Shown here: piece after piece, positions 1 through 4,813 of the stretch | How positions within the stretch are numbered: position 1 is the stretch's first letter | Layout: each line of letters starts with the position of its first letter | From: Gammaproteobacteria bacterium | Lineage (GTDB): Bacteria > Pseudomonadota > Gammaproteobacteria > Burkholderiales > Thiobacillaceae | Length of the DNA stretch: 5,107 nt | NCBI GenBank assembly: GCA_018820745.1 | Contig: JAHJNP010000256.1 | Location: forward strand, 1 to 5,107 | Direction of reading: 5' to 3' | Notes under the pieces: model-generated | Databases searched by the model: none | Told to the model about the DNA's origin: nothing | The model's input: the letters and a program-made list of their open reading frames with translations, nothing else | Translations under genes and position numbers: made by a program

Positions 1-546
1 GCAGAACGACACCACGGTCTTGCCGGCGTAGTCGGCGCGGTGCTCGGCCAGGCGCGGCGGAAATTCGCTGAAGATGCCGATGCCGTAATCGACGGCTTGG
101 TCGAAAGTGCCCGCGGCAACTTCATAGTCGTTGCGGGTATCGAGCATCACCACCGGACGGCCTGCGTCGTCGCAGCCGCGGTCCAGCCATTGCTTCAGCG
201 TGGCGGCCGCCACCGACGGCGCACGTGCTGCTTCCGGGCGGATCAGCGGATGCTTCATCGTGATGATTTCCTGCTTCAGCCGCACCCGCATTTTTCTGAA
301 TGGCGGCGCGTCGGAGAGGCTTTCCTTGGGCTGCAGGTCGGAAAAGCGCGGATCGGCGCGCAGCGTGGCGACGATGGCGTCGATCACCGTGCGCGAGCCG
401 GCCAGGAACACGTTGATGCCTTCCGGCGCGAGCAGGATGGTGCCCATCAGCCCGAGCGCCTGGCAGCGCGCGGTGAGATCGGCCTTGAGCACCTCAAGGT
501 CGGTGAGGGAGACAAATTTGTAGCAGGAAATGTTGACGACAGACAC
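1..546 (-). CDS. trhO: tRNA uridine(34) hydroxylase TrhO (YceA family, rhodanese-like), 3' part outside window
   Basis: The encoded enzyme is expected to catalyse oxygen-dependent hydroxylation of U34 in tRNA to 5-hydroxyuridine, the first step toward cmo5U/mo5U wobble modification, in the cytoplasm. The 182 visible residues begin [11 protein letters not shown]. They contain the N-terminal acylphosphatase-like domain with [12 protein letters not shown] at about 39-50 and the family segment [13 protein letters not shown] at 85-97. The rhodanese domain follows, with [15 protein letters not shown] at 134-148. The window ends at residue 182, the Cys of VVSFC, which aligns with the first Cys of the E. 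coli CTGGIR loop, so the active-site loop and the C-terminal region lie outside. The start is GTG at 544-546; an in-frame TAA at 559-561 bars any longer form, and AAGGG sits about nine bases upstream. The gene is divergent from the methyltransferase. Family assignment is secure from these motifs; completeness cannot be judged here. Confidence 0.93.
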   Translation of the reverse strand, partial: MSVVNISCYKFVSLTDLEVLKADLTARCQALGLMGTILLAPEGINVFLAGSRTVIDAIVATLRADPRFSDLQPKESLSDAPPFRKMRVRLKQEIITMKHPLIRPEAARAPSVAAATLKQWLDRGCDDAGRPVVMLDTRNDYEVAAGTFDQAVDYGIGIFSEFPPRLAEHRADYAGKTVVSFC

Positions 547-584
547 GGTTAAAACCCTTTAAACCCAGGTTCAAGCAAGCCGGC

Positions 585-590
585 ATTATA
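585..590 (-). promoter_or_regulatory. Candidate -10 box for trhO
   Basis: On the minus strand this reads TATAAT, a perfect sigma-70 -10 hexamer. It would start transcription near 578 and give a leader of about 32 nt before the trhO GTG. No convincing -35 hexamer sits 16-18 bp upstream, so the promoter is only moderately supported. It lies in the 164-bp divergent region (547-710), where no comparable promoter could be found for the plus-strand methyltransferase. Confidence 0.4.
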
Positions 591-710
591 CGAAGTGGTT
601 CTGCCCTGCCGGTGGTTTTGATACCCTGCGGCCTTCCCCCGCCACTTTCCGACCATGGACCCACACCTGCAAACGCCGGCACACACCCGGCAAACCGCGA
701 TCGGTGCGGC

Positions 711-1595
711 ATGAAGCGCGCCGTTCCCGCCACTGCCCGCGCGCCGAAAGCGGTTTACACCGATCCGCTGGCGGAGCTGCTGCGCCCCGGCCAGTCGATC
801 GAGCTGCTGAAGGAACTGCACATCCTGACGCGCGACGGCAAGCTCAACCAGGACAGCCGCCGCAAGCTGAAGCAGGTGTATCACTTGTGCAATTTCATCG
901 AGCCGCTGCTGAACGATGTCCTCGGCCAACAGGACACGCTGACCCTGGCCGACCACGGCGCGGGCAAGTCGTATCTGGGTTTCATCCTGTATGACCTGTT
1001 CCTGAAGGACCGCCCCGGCAGCCATATTTTCGGCATCGAAACGCGCGACGAACTGGTGACCCGCTCGCGTGAACTGGCGGCACGGCTGGGCTTTGCGCGC
1101 ATGTCCTTTCTCAGCGCGACGGTGGCCGAATCGATTACCACCGACGCCCTGCCCGCGCGCATCGACATCGTCACCGCGCTGCACGCCTGCGACACCGCGA
1201 CCGACGATGCGATCCAGTTTGCACTGGACAAAGAGGCGCGCCATATCGTGCTGGTACCGTGCTGCCAGGCCGAGGTCGCAGCCGTCCTGCGCCGCCACAA
1301 GAACGAATCGTTCGGCAAAACCCCGCTATCGGAAATCTGGCGCCACCCGATCCACACCCGCGAATTCGGCAGCCAGCTCACCAACGTGCTGCGCTGCCTG
1401 CAGCTCGAGTCGCACGGCTATCAGGTCACCGTCACCGAGCTGGTCGGCTGGGAGCACTCGCTGAAGAACGAGCTCATCATCGCCACCCGGCATGACGCAC
1501 CGCGCAAGAACGCGCGCGAGCGCCTGCAGCAGATCCTGCAGGAACTCAACCTGCAGGAACTCGAAGGACGCTTTCTCGGCCCACAGTCGTCCTGA
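711..1595 (+). CDS. Class I SAM-dependent methyltransferase, METTL25/RRNAD1-like (PF13679-type domain)
   Basis: A 294-residue cytosolic methyltransferase of unknown substrate. Residues 1-75 form a helical N-terminal region. The SAM-binding motif I is DHGAGKSYLGF at 81-91, and the acidic residue ending strand 2 is E110 in FGIETRDEL. The family signature ALHACDTATDDAI spans 156-168, followed by VPCCQ at 182-186. This HACDTATD signature, with a nearby Pro-Cys-Cys, is what I recognise from the Methyltransf_32 group that includes eukaryotic METTL25, RRNAD1 and GSTCD. The C-terminus is amphipathic (LQQILQELNLQEL, 272-284). The ATG at 711 was chosen because the in-frame extension back to GTG at 612 encodes only a Pro/Gly-rich stretch with no family features. 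No clear Shine-Dalgarno precedes 711. A hairpin with a GCCGG/CCGGC stem (675-691) lies 19 bp upstream. The gene is divergent from trhO and ends 47 bp before the lipoprotein gene. RNA is the likeliest substrate class, but that is inference. Confidence 0.85.
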   Translation: MKRAVPATARAPKAVYTDPLAELLRPGQSIELLKELHILTRDGKLNQDSRRKLKQVYHLCNFIEPLLNDVLGQQDTLTLADHGAGKSYLGFILYDLFLKDRPGSHIFGIETRDELVTRSRELAARLGFARMSFLSATVAESITTDALPARIDIVTALHACDTATDDAIQFALDKEARHIVLVPCCQAEVAAVLRRHKNESFGKTPLSEIWRHPIHTREFGSQLTNVLRCLQLESHGYQVTVTELVGWEHSLKNELIIATRHDAPRKNARERLQQILQELNLQELEGRFLGPQSS

Positions 1596-1642
1596 AAAAG
1601 ACCTATGCTTTAAACAAGCGTGTGTTTTGTCTGGATTGCCTG

Positions 1643-2209
1643 ATGCGCCTGCCTGCCCTGACGTTTTCCCTCCCCGCACTGGTTCTGCTCGCCGCATTGG
1701 CGGGCTGCGCCACGCCGCAATACCAGACGACGGTCCGCCTGATTCCGCCGACCGATGCGCAGGGCCGGGCTTGCGTGGCGGACTGCGAGACCCGAACGAC
1801 CGTGTGTCAGACCGAGTGCCAGGCCCGCTTTGAGGTCTGCGTAAAGGACATCGAACCCCAGGTGGAAGCGCGCTATACAGAAGCGCTGAAGCAGTACGAG
1901 CTCGATCTGAGGCAGTATGCCGCCGCGCTGCGCTACTATGAAATGCAGCTGCGTTTCGACTGGATGCACAGCTATCCCTATCCCTTCCGTCATCCCTTTT
2001 GGTGGGACCCATGGCCGGGGCCGTATTTTCCGCCGCCGTATCGTGAGCCGGTGATGCCGACGCGCGACAGTGTGCGGGCGCAGCTTGTCGCCAGGCACTG
2101 CCAGGCAGACTGCGGCTGCCTACCCGCTTACGACGCCTGTTTTGTCGGTTGCGGCGGTCAGCGGGTGAGCGAAACGGTGTGTATCAAGAACTGTCCGCCG
2201 GACAAATAA
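1643..2209 (+). CDS. Cysteine-rich outer-membrane lipoprotein with CX3C pairs and a Leu/Tyr heptad helix, function unknown
   Basis: I do not recognise a named family. The 188-residue product has a lipoprotein signal peptide with lipobox LAGC (19-22). Cys22 would be lipidated, and +2 is Ala, so outer-membrane sorting is expected. The mature part has 12 further cysteines in two clusters: C44-x3-C48-x6-C55-x3-C59-x6-C66 and C153-x3-C157-x-C159-x6-C166-x3-C170-x9-C180-x3-C184. Between them is a predicted helix (about 70-105) with Leu at 82, 89, 96, 103 and Tyr at 78, 85, 92, 99, then a strongly aromatic Pro-rich stretch (107-136, many Trp, Tyr, Phe, Pro). An even cysteine count in an exported protein suggests disulfides, but metal binding is possible. 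The start at 1643 gives a normal signal peptide; GTG at 1622 would add seven residues. No strong ribosome binding site is visible. It lies 47 bp after the methyltransferase gene and may share its transcript. The CDS and lipoprotein calls are firm; the role is unknown. Confidence 0.85.
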   Translation: MRLPALTFSLPALVLLAALAGCATPQYQTTVRLIPPTDAQGRACVADCETRTTVCQTECQARFEVCVKDIEPQVEARYTEALKQYELDLRQYAAALRYYEMQLRFDWMHSYPYPFRHPFWWDPWPGPYFPPPYREPVMPTRDSVRAQLVARHCQADCGCLPAYDACFVGCGGQRVSETVCIKNCPPDK

Positions 2210-2235
2210 ACCGGGATTGCCCAATAGGCAAAACG

Positions 2236-2377
2236 GCGTCATTCCGGCTGCGTCATTCCGGCTAAGGCCGGAATCCAGTGAATTAAGAATCCCCCGCACA
2301 AGCGGAACAACATCATGGTTTTGTCCGCTTCGCGGGGTGTCTTTTCGTGCTGGATTCCGGCCTTCGCCGGAATGACG
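2236..2377. repeat. Nested palindromic repeat element (REP/MITE-like) between convergent genes
   Basis: Two 28-bp arms, 2251-2278 and 2350-2377, are inverted copies of each other matching at 27 of 28 positions. They run CGTCATT...AATCCAG inward. Each arm is itself a hairpin with a perfect 8-bp ATTCCGGC/GCCGGAAT stem and a 4-nt loop. The 71-bp core contains a second imperfect inverted repeat (2292-2310 with 2321-2337; CCCCGC and AAGCGGA blocks paired, small bulges). On the left the first 14 bp of the arm are duplicated in tandem (2236-2249 and 2250-2263). There is no coding capacity. It fills most of the 195-bp gap between the lipoprotein stop and the yaeQ stop, so its RNA on either strand could fold and act as a terminator or 3'-end protector. 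This is the common interspersed type of palindrome in proteobacterial genomes; copy number elsewhere cannot be seen. Confidence 0.85.
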
Positions 2378-2404
2378 GGCTAATGGATTATCTGGGACAA
2401 AGCC

Positions 2405-2947
2405 TCAGCGGGCGGATTGCAGACACACCAGTTTCACCGGCACGCTTTCGGTATCGCTGTTGAGCCAGATCTCGCCGTCCTGCACCATGCATTGCAGGCG
2501 CATGCCGCGTGCGGCGAGCGCGGCCAGCGCCTGGGTGGTGTCGGCGGGCAGTTGCAGCACGGTCAGATGGGAAAAGCGCGTGAGCTTGCTGGCGATCTGC
2601 TTCCACCACACCTCGCACCCGCTGCCGTAGCACAGCACCACGACCTGCTCGGCGCGGCTGCATGCGCGGCGGATGCGCGCTTCGTCGGGCTGGCCGAGGT
2701 CGATCCACAGCTTGATCTCGCCGGTCAGGCGCTTCACCCAGACTTCCGGCTCGTCGACGTCGAACAATCCCTTGGTGAAGGCGATGCCCTCCTGGGCGTA
2801 AACCGCATAGGCCAGCACCCGTGCCATCATGCGCTCGTCGGTCTCGGAGGGATGGCGCGCGATGGTCAGTGCATGGTCGGCGTAGTAATGCCGATCCATG
2901 TCGGCAATCTGTAAATCGGCTTTGTAGATGGTGGCGCGCAGGGCCAT
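2405..2947 (-). CDS. yaeQ: YaeQ family protein
   Basis: The 180-residue product is nearly the same length as E. coli YaeQ (181). It aligns along its whole length from memory, starting MALRATIYKA (E. coli MALKATIYKA). Conserved blocks are RHPSETDERMM at 31-41, FDVDEPEVW at 62-70, WIDLGQPDE at 81-89, the Trp pair W114-W115, and VQDGEIWL at 155-162. The family has a fold of the PD-(D/E)XK nuclease superfamily, but no nuclease activity or cellular role has been firmly established; an early link to RfaH-dependent transcription is not a reliable functional assignment. It is cytosolic, with no signal or membrane segment. The ATG at 2945-2947 is preceded by a GAG-rich Shine-Dalgarno-like stretch (GAGAGTGAG) about six bases upstream. 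The gene is convergent with the lipoprotein gene across the palindromic element and lies downstream of the cold-shock gene, from which a strong terminator separates it. Confidence 0.95.
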   Translation of the reverse strand: MALRATIYKADLQIADMDRHYYADHALTIARHPSETDERMMARVLAYAVYAQEGIAFTKGLFDVDEPEVWVKRLTGEIKLWIDLGQPDEARIRRACSRAEQVVVLCYGSGCEVWWKQIASKLTRFSHLTVLQLPADTTQALAALAARGMRLQCMVQDGEIWLNSDTESVPVKLVCLQSAR

Positions 2948-3026
2948 GATGACTCACTCTCGAACGACTGTAGCGCTTCGCAAATACCCGGACTTGTTCG
3001 CGGCGGAAGCACTACATTAGGCGCGG

Positions 3027-3032
3027 ATTGTA
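3027..3032 (-). promoter_or_regulatory. Candidate -10 box for yaeQ
   Basis: The minus strand reads TACAAT, five of six to the sigma-70 -10 consensus, between the cold-shock terminator and yaeQ. It implies a start near 3020 and a leader of about 73 nt. The expected -35 position falls in the terminator T-tract and has no good hexamer. The site is plausible mainly because yaeQ needs its own promoter behind that terminator. Confidence 0.3.
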
Positions 3033-3044
3033 GCGTGCGCCCAT

Positions 3045-3072
3045 AAAAAAACCCCGGCGAACCGGGGTTTTT
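3045..3072 (-). terminator. Rho-independent terminator of the cold-shock gene
   Basis: A perfect CCCCGG/CCGGGG stem (3052-3057 with 3062-3067) with a four-base loop is flanked by an A-run on the left and a T-run on the right. Read on the minus strand it is a GC hairpin followed by seven Ts, starting about 18 bp after the cold-shock TAA. The A/T flanks add five further pairs. The symmetry would also let it work on the plus strand, but no plus-strand gene ends nearby. Confidence 0.92.
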
Positions 3073-3090
3073 CACATCAGGTCGGAAAGA

Positions 3091-3297
3091 TTACGACACG
3101 ACCTGGATGTTCGAAGCTTGCTTGCCCTTGGGGCCAGTCGTCACTTCAAAGCTGACGCGCTGGTTTTCCTGCAGGGATTTGAAGCCGTTGGAATTGATTG
3201 CGGAGAAATGTGCAAAAAGGTCCTCGCCGCCGTTATCCGGGGTGATGAAACCAAAACCTTTTGCATCGTTGAACCACTTAACAGTACCCGTTTCCAT
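3091..3297 (-). CDS. CspA-family cold-shock protein (RNA chaperone)
   Basis: A 68-residue single cold-shock domain, the normal length for the CspA family. It is a five-stranded OB-fold that binds single-stranded RNA and DNA and melts RNA structure. The aromatic patch is complete: KWFN at 7-10, RNP1 KGFGFI at 13-18, and RNP2 DLFAHF at 26-31. Ala29 replaces the Val of E. coli CspA, which I recall as common in betaproteobacterial members. [14 protein letters not shown] follows at 39-52. ATG at 3295-3297 has an AGGA Shine-Dalgarno (3306-3309) eight bases upstream. The gene has its own promoter, a leader of about 110 nt and a strong terminator, so it is a monocistronic unit. Which csp paralogue it is, and whether it is cold-induced rather than constitutive, cannot be decided here. 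Confidence 0.97.
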   Translation of the reverse strand: METGTVKWFNDAKGFGFITPDNGGEDLFAHFSAINSNGFKSLQENQRVSFEVTTGPKGKQASNIQVVS

Positions 3298-3407
3298 CTT
3301 TTGTTTCCTATCTATCTAAAAAAAATTGGGCGACATGCCCTATCGATCGAATTTCAAGGAAAACGCTTACCAGAGGTACCGCAATTTAAAGCTTGAATCC
3401 AACAGAT
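3298..3407 (-). promoter_or_regulatory. Long 5' leader of the cold-shock gene with hairpin and U-tract
   Basis: If the promoter at 3414-3442 is right, the mRNA has a leader of about 110 nt, as is known for cold-regulated csp genes. On the minus strand it contains a GGGC/GCCC hairpin with a 5-nt loop (3328-3340). Two bases later comes a run of eight Ts (3318-3325), then TAGATAGATAGG leading into the Shine-Dalgarno. The hairpin plus U-run resembles a weak attenuator, but the stem is only 4 bp. No CspA cold-box sequence was identified with confidence. Confidence 0.45.
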
Positions 3408-3413
3408 GGCGTA

Positions 3414-3442
3414 TTAATAACACAAAAACAGATCGTGTCCAA
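3414..3442 (-). promoter_or_regulatory. Candidate sigma-70 promoter of the cold-shock gene
   Basis: On the minus strand a TTGGAC -35-like box (3437-3442) is followed, after exactly 17 bp, by a TATTAA -10-like box (3414-3419). Both hexamers are imperfect, but the spacing is ideal. The region is distinctly AT-rich compared with its surroundings, and it sits just after the stop of the upstream protease gene. The predicted start is near 3407. Confidence 0.45.
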
Positions 3443-3460
3443 GTATTTTTTCAATCCCCC

Positions 3461-3985
3461 TCAAAGCGCACGCAATATCAGGGTGTCGCCGCGCTGGGTG
3501 AACTCCAGGTGCTTCAGCACGCTCATGCCCAGCAGCACCTGGTCACCGCCCATGCCAGGGTTGAGGCTGGCGGGCACGCCGCGCAGGTCGAACGGCCCGA
3601 ACGCCAGCGCATCCACCCGGGTGGCGCGGGTGGTGACCATGCCGTTGGCGGTGACCGACTGCTGCCGCGCACCCGCCTTGAGTCCCAGTTCTTCCGCCAG
3701 ATGCGCCGGCACCGACACCAGCGTGGCGCCGGTGTCGAGCAGGAAAGTGACGGGTTGGCCGTTGATCGTGCCGGGGAAAAAATAATGGCCGTTGCGGCTG
3801 CGCTTCAGCACCAGTTCGCTGCCCGGCGCGATCTGCAACTGCTGGTTGGGATCGTTGCGCGCCTGCAGGCTGTTTTCGAAGTAGAAATAAAACAGGCCCA
3901 GCAGCAGCAGGCTGGCGGCCAGCGCCATACCGCGCCCGAGCGGGCGGTATGGGTTGTGGGTGGAATCAGGTTGTTTTGAGTTCAC
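3461..3985 (-). CDS. Membrane-anchored retropepsin-like aspartic protease (clan AA, TIGR02281-type)
   Basis: The 174-residue product has a short cytosolic N-terminus (1-19, NPYRPLGRGM), one membrane segment at about 20-36 (ALAASLLLLGLFYFYF), and a periplasmic single-domain aspartic protease. The catalytic motif is FLLDTGATLVSVP (81-93) with Asp84 in DTGA. The hydrophobic-Gly motif near the C-terminus is VLLGMSVLKHLEF (150-162). One DTG per chain means activity would need a homodimer, as in retroviral proteases. Substrates of this bacterial group are, as far as I know, not established. The start is GTG at 3983-3985, with an in-frame TGA at 4001-4003 upstream and no clear Shine-Dalgarno. ATG at codon 20 would remove the positively charged N-terminus that helps orient the helix, so GTG is preferred but uncertain. 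The gene lies 139 bp after the YbaK-type gene on the same strand; the gap holds competing hairpins (4062-4101). Confidence 0.87.
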   Translation of the reverse strand: MNSKQPDSTHNPYRPLGRGMALAASLLLLGLFYFYFENSLQARNDPNQQLQIAPGSELVLKRSRNGHYFFPGTINGQPVTFLLDTGATLVSVPAHLAEELGLKAGARQQSVTANGMVTTRATRVDALAFGPFDLRGVPASLNPGMGGDQVLLGMSVLKHLEFTQRGDTLILRAL

Positions 3986-4061
3986 GGCGGGTGAGACAGG
4001 TCAGGTAGTTCAGCGTTCGACGCACCAGTGCGCCGGGTGACCAAGCCTAAATCAAATCTCC

Positions 4062-4101
4062 CGCACAGTGAAAACCGTGTGCGCCTGAAAAGACGGCACA
4101 C
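4062..4101 (-). repeat. Overlapping, mutually exclusive small inverted repeats
   Basis: CGCACA (4062-4067) pairs with TGTGCG (4078-4083). GTGTGC (4077-4082) can instead pair with GCACAC (4096-4101), so the middle segment is shared. The structure occupies the 139-bp gap between the YbaK-type gene and the protease gene, both on the minus strand. No T-run follows in a terminator-like position. It may be a weak terminator, an attenuator-like switch or chance; the stems are only 6 bp. Confidence 0.35.
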
Positions 4102-4124
4102 TCAGCAACAAGCGCAGGCCAGGC

Positions 4125-4610
4125 TCAGCTGACGTGCTGCATCCGCGGCTGGCTGAAATGACAGTGCGGCGCGTCGCCAAACACCTCGCGCAGATAGCGG
4201 GTTTCGATATGCAGCAGGCGCTCGTGGTCGCCGGCTTCCAGATACACGTCCGGTTGCGCCATCAAATCGTCATCCCACACCATTTCCACCCCCCAGACGT
4301 TCGGCAGGCCCGGCACCACGCCGGGTTCGCACTCGGCAAACAGACGGTTCACACTGGCTTCGTCGGCCAGTGTGAATTCCACACCGATATCCTGCCTGAG
4401 TTTGCCCAGGTGAACCTCCTGGTCGGCCGGAATCATCGCTACCATCTGGCAATCCATGCCGTCGAGCAGCACGCCCTTGGCGACCCGATCGGGGGTCACC
4501 CCGGCCGCGCGCGCGGTTTCGGCGCTGGTCTGCGAGTGCGGATGCGCCACGAGGTCAAACGGAATCATGTGCTCGTCGAGAAAACGTTCCATGCGATGAA
4601 GTGCATTCAT
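4125..4610 (-). CDS. YbaK/ProX-type aminoacyl-tRNA deacylase domain protein
   Basis: The 161-residue product is a free-standing trans-editing domain of the YbaK/PrdX family (PF04073), whose members hydrolyse mischarged aminoacyl-tRNAs such as Cys-tRNA(Pro) or Ala-tRNA(Pro). Visible family features are HPHSQTSAETARAAGV at 23-38 and VAKGVLL at 43-49, whose Lys45 matches the conserved catalytic-site lysine. MIPADQEVHLGKLR lies at 59-72. CEPGVVPGLPNVWG at 94-107 corresponds to the usual GxxPPFG loop; here VPG-LPN replaces PPFG. YLEAGDHERLLHI is at 123-135. The C-terminus is His-rich. The start at 4608-4610 is fixed by a strong AAGGAG (4617-4622) six bases upstream; an in-frame ATG at 4646 would swallow that site and the -10-like box. 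Substrate specificity cannot be told. It has an apparent promoter of its own (4645-4650). Confidence 0.88.
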   Translation of the reverse strand: MNALHRMERFLDEHMIPFDLVAHPHSQTSAETARAAGVTPDRVAKGVLLDGMDCQMVAMIPADQEVHLGKLRQDIGVEFTLADEASVNRLFAECEPGVVPGLPNVWGVEMVWDDDLMAQPDVYLEAGDHERLLHIETRYLREVFGDAPHCHFSQPRMQHVS

Positions 4611-4616
4611 GATCGG

Positions 4617-4622
4617 CTCCTT
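4617..4622 (-). promoter_or_regulatory. Strong Shine-Dalgarno deciding the deacylase start
   Basis: The minus strand reads AAGGAG, six bases before the ATG at 4608-4610. This decides in favour of the 161-residue protein over the 12-residue longer in-frame reading. Confidence 0.85.
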
Positions 4623-4630
4623 GCAAGACG

Positions 4631-4650
4631 ATTGGATGATTTCCAATATA
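4631..4650 (-). promoter_or_regulatory. Candidate -10 box with overlapping 6-bp palindrome upstream of the deacylase gene
   Basis: On the minus strand TATATT (4645-4650, five of six to consensus) is overlapped by the inverted repeat ATTGGA-TGATT-TCCAAT (4631-4647). This would place transcription start within the palindrome and give a leader of roughly 30 nt. No good -35 hexamer is present. The palindrome could be an operator or a small leader hairpin. Confidence 0.35.
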
Positions 4651-4707
4651 GATCACCCCGCTACCGCCTGCTAGCGTGCAGCAACGCGCGCGGCGCGCTG
4701 GTTAATT

Positions 4708-4795
4708 CGTCATTGCGAGCGCAGCGAAGCAATCCAGGAAGCCGCGGAATCAACGAACGCTGGATCGCCACGTCCCTGCGGGCCTCGCGATAACG
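4708..4795. repeat. Second paired palindromic repeat, degenerate right arm
   Basis: The left arm (4708-4737) begins CGTCATTGCGAG and ends GCAATCCAG. The right arm (4760-4795), inverted, begins CGTTATCGCGAG and ends GCGATCCAG: 10 of 12 and 8 of 9 matches at the ends, with a diverged, longer middle. The 22-bp core between the arms shows nothing recognisable. The outer and inner termini are the same as in the element at 2236-2377. It begins 18 bp beyond the Lon-family stop codon and lies upstream of the deacylase gene, so on the minus strand it would fold in the 3' end of the Lon-family mRNA. Confidence 0.75.
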
Positions 4796-4813
4796 GAATA
4801 AATCAGCGTTTCC

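Noticed and set aside
655..691. Possible decayed copy of the CCGGC-type palindrome upstream of the methyltransferase
   Set aside because: Aligned by eye on the minus strand, about 13 of 19 bases resemble the right arm of the 2236-2377 element, and a small GCCGG/CCGGC hairpin is present. That is too weak to call in GC-rich DNA.
612..710. In-frame 33-residue N-terminal extension of the methyltransferase from a GTG at 612
   Set aside because: The added residues are Pro/Gly-rich and carry no family feature. They would cover most of the divergent intergenic region, and ATG at 711 begins a normal-looking N-terminus.
549..1298. Long open frame on the minus strand across the methyltransferase gene
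   Set aside because: Its composition is that of an antisense shadow in high-GC DNA (rich in Gln, Arg, Val, Ala, no domain). The plus-strand frame carries clear methyltransferase motifs.
1600..1642. Promoter for the lipoprotein gene around TATGCT
   Set aside because: The -10-like hexamer is poor and no -35 is found at the right spacing; co-transcription with the methyltransferase gene explains the 47-bp gap equally well.
2236..2377. CRISPR array
   Set aside because: The repeated units are inverted palindromic arms, not regularly spaced direct repeats with unique spacers.
2417..2914. Plus-strand open frame opposite yaeQ
   Set aside because: It is fully antisense to a strongly conserved gene, His/Gln/Gly-rich and matches no family; it is a codon-bias shadow.
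3326..3979. Plus-strand open frame of 217 codons opposite the aspartic protease
   Set aside because: It is antisense to the DTGA-containing protease, and its residues are low-complexity Gln/His/Arg/Ala typical of a reverse-strand shadow.
4134..4793. Plus-strand open frame of 219 codons opposite the deacylase and across the second repeat
   Set aside because: It has no recognisable domain, runs through the palindromic repeat and opposes a gene with a strong Shine-Dalgarno and family motifs.
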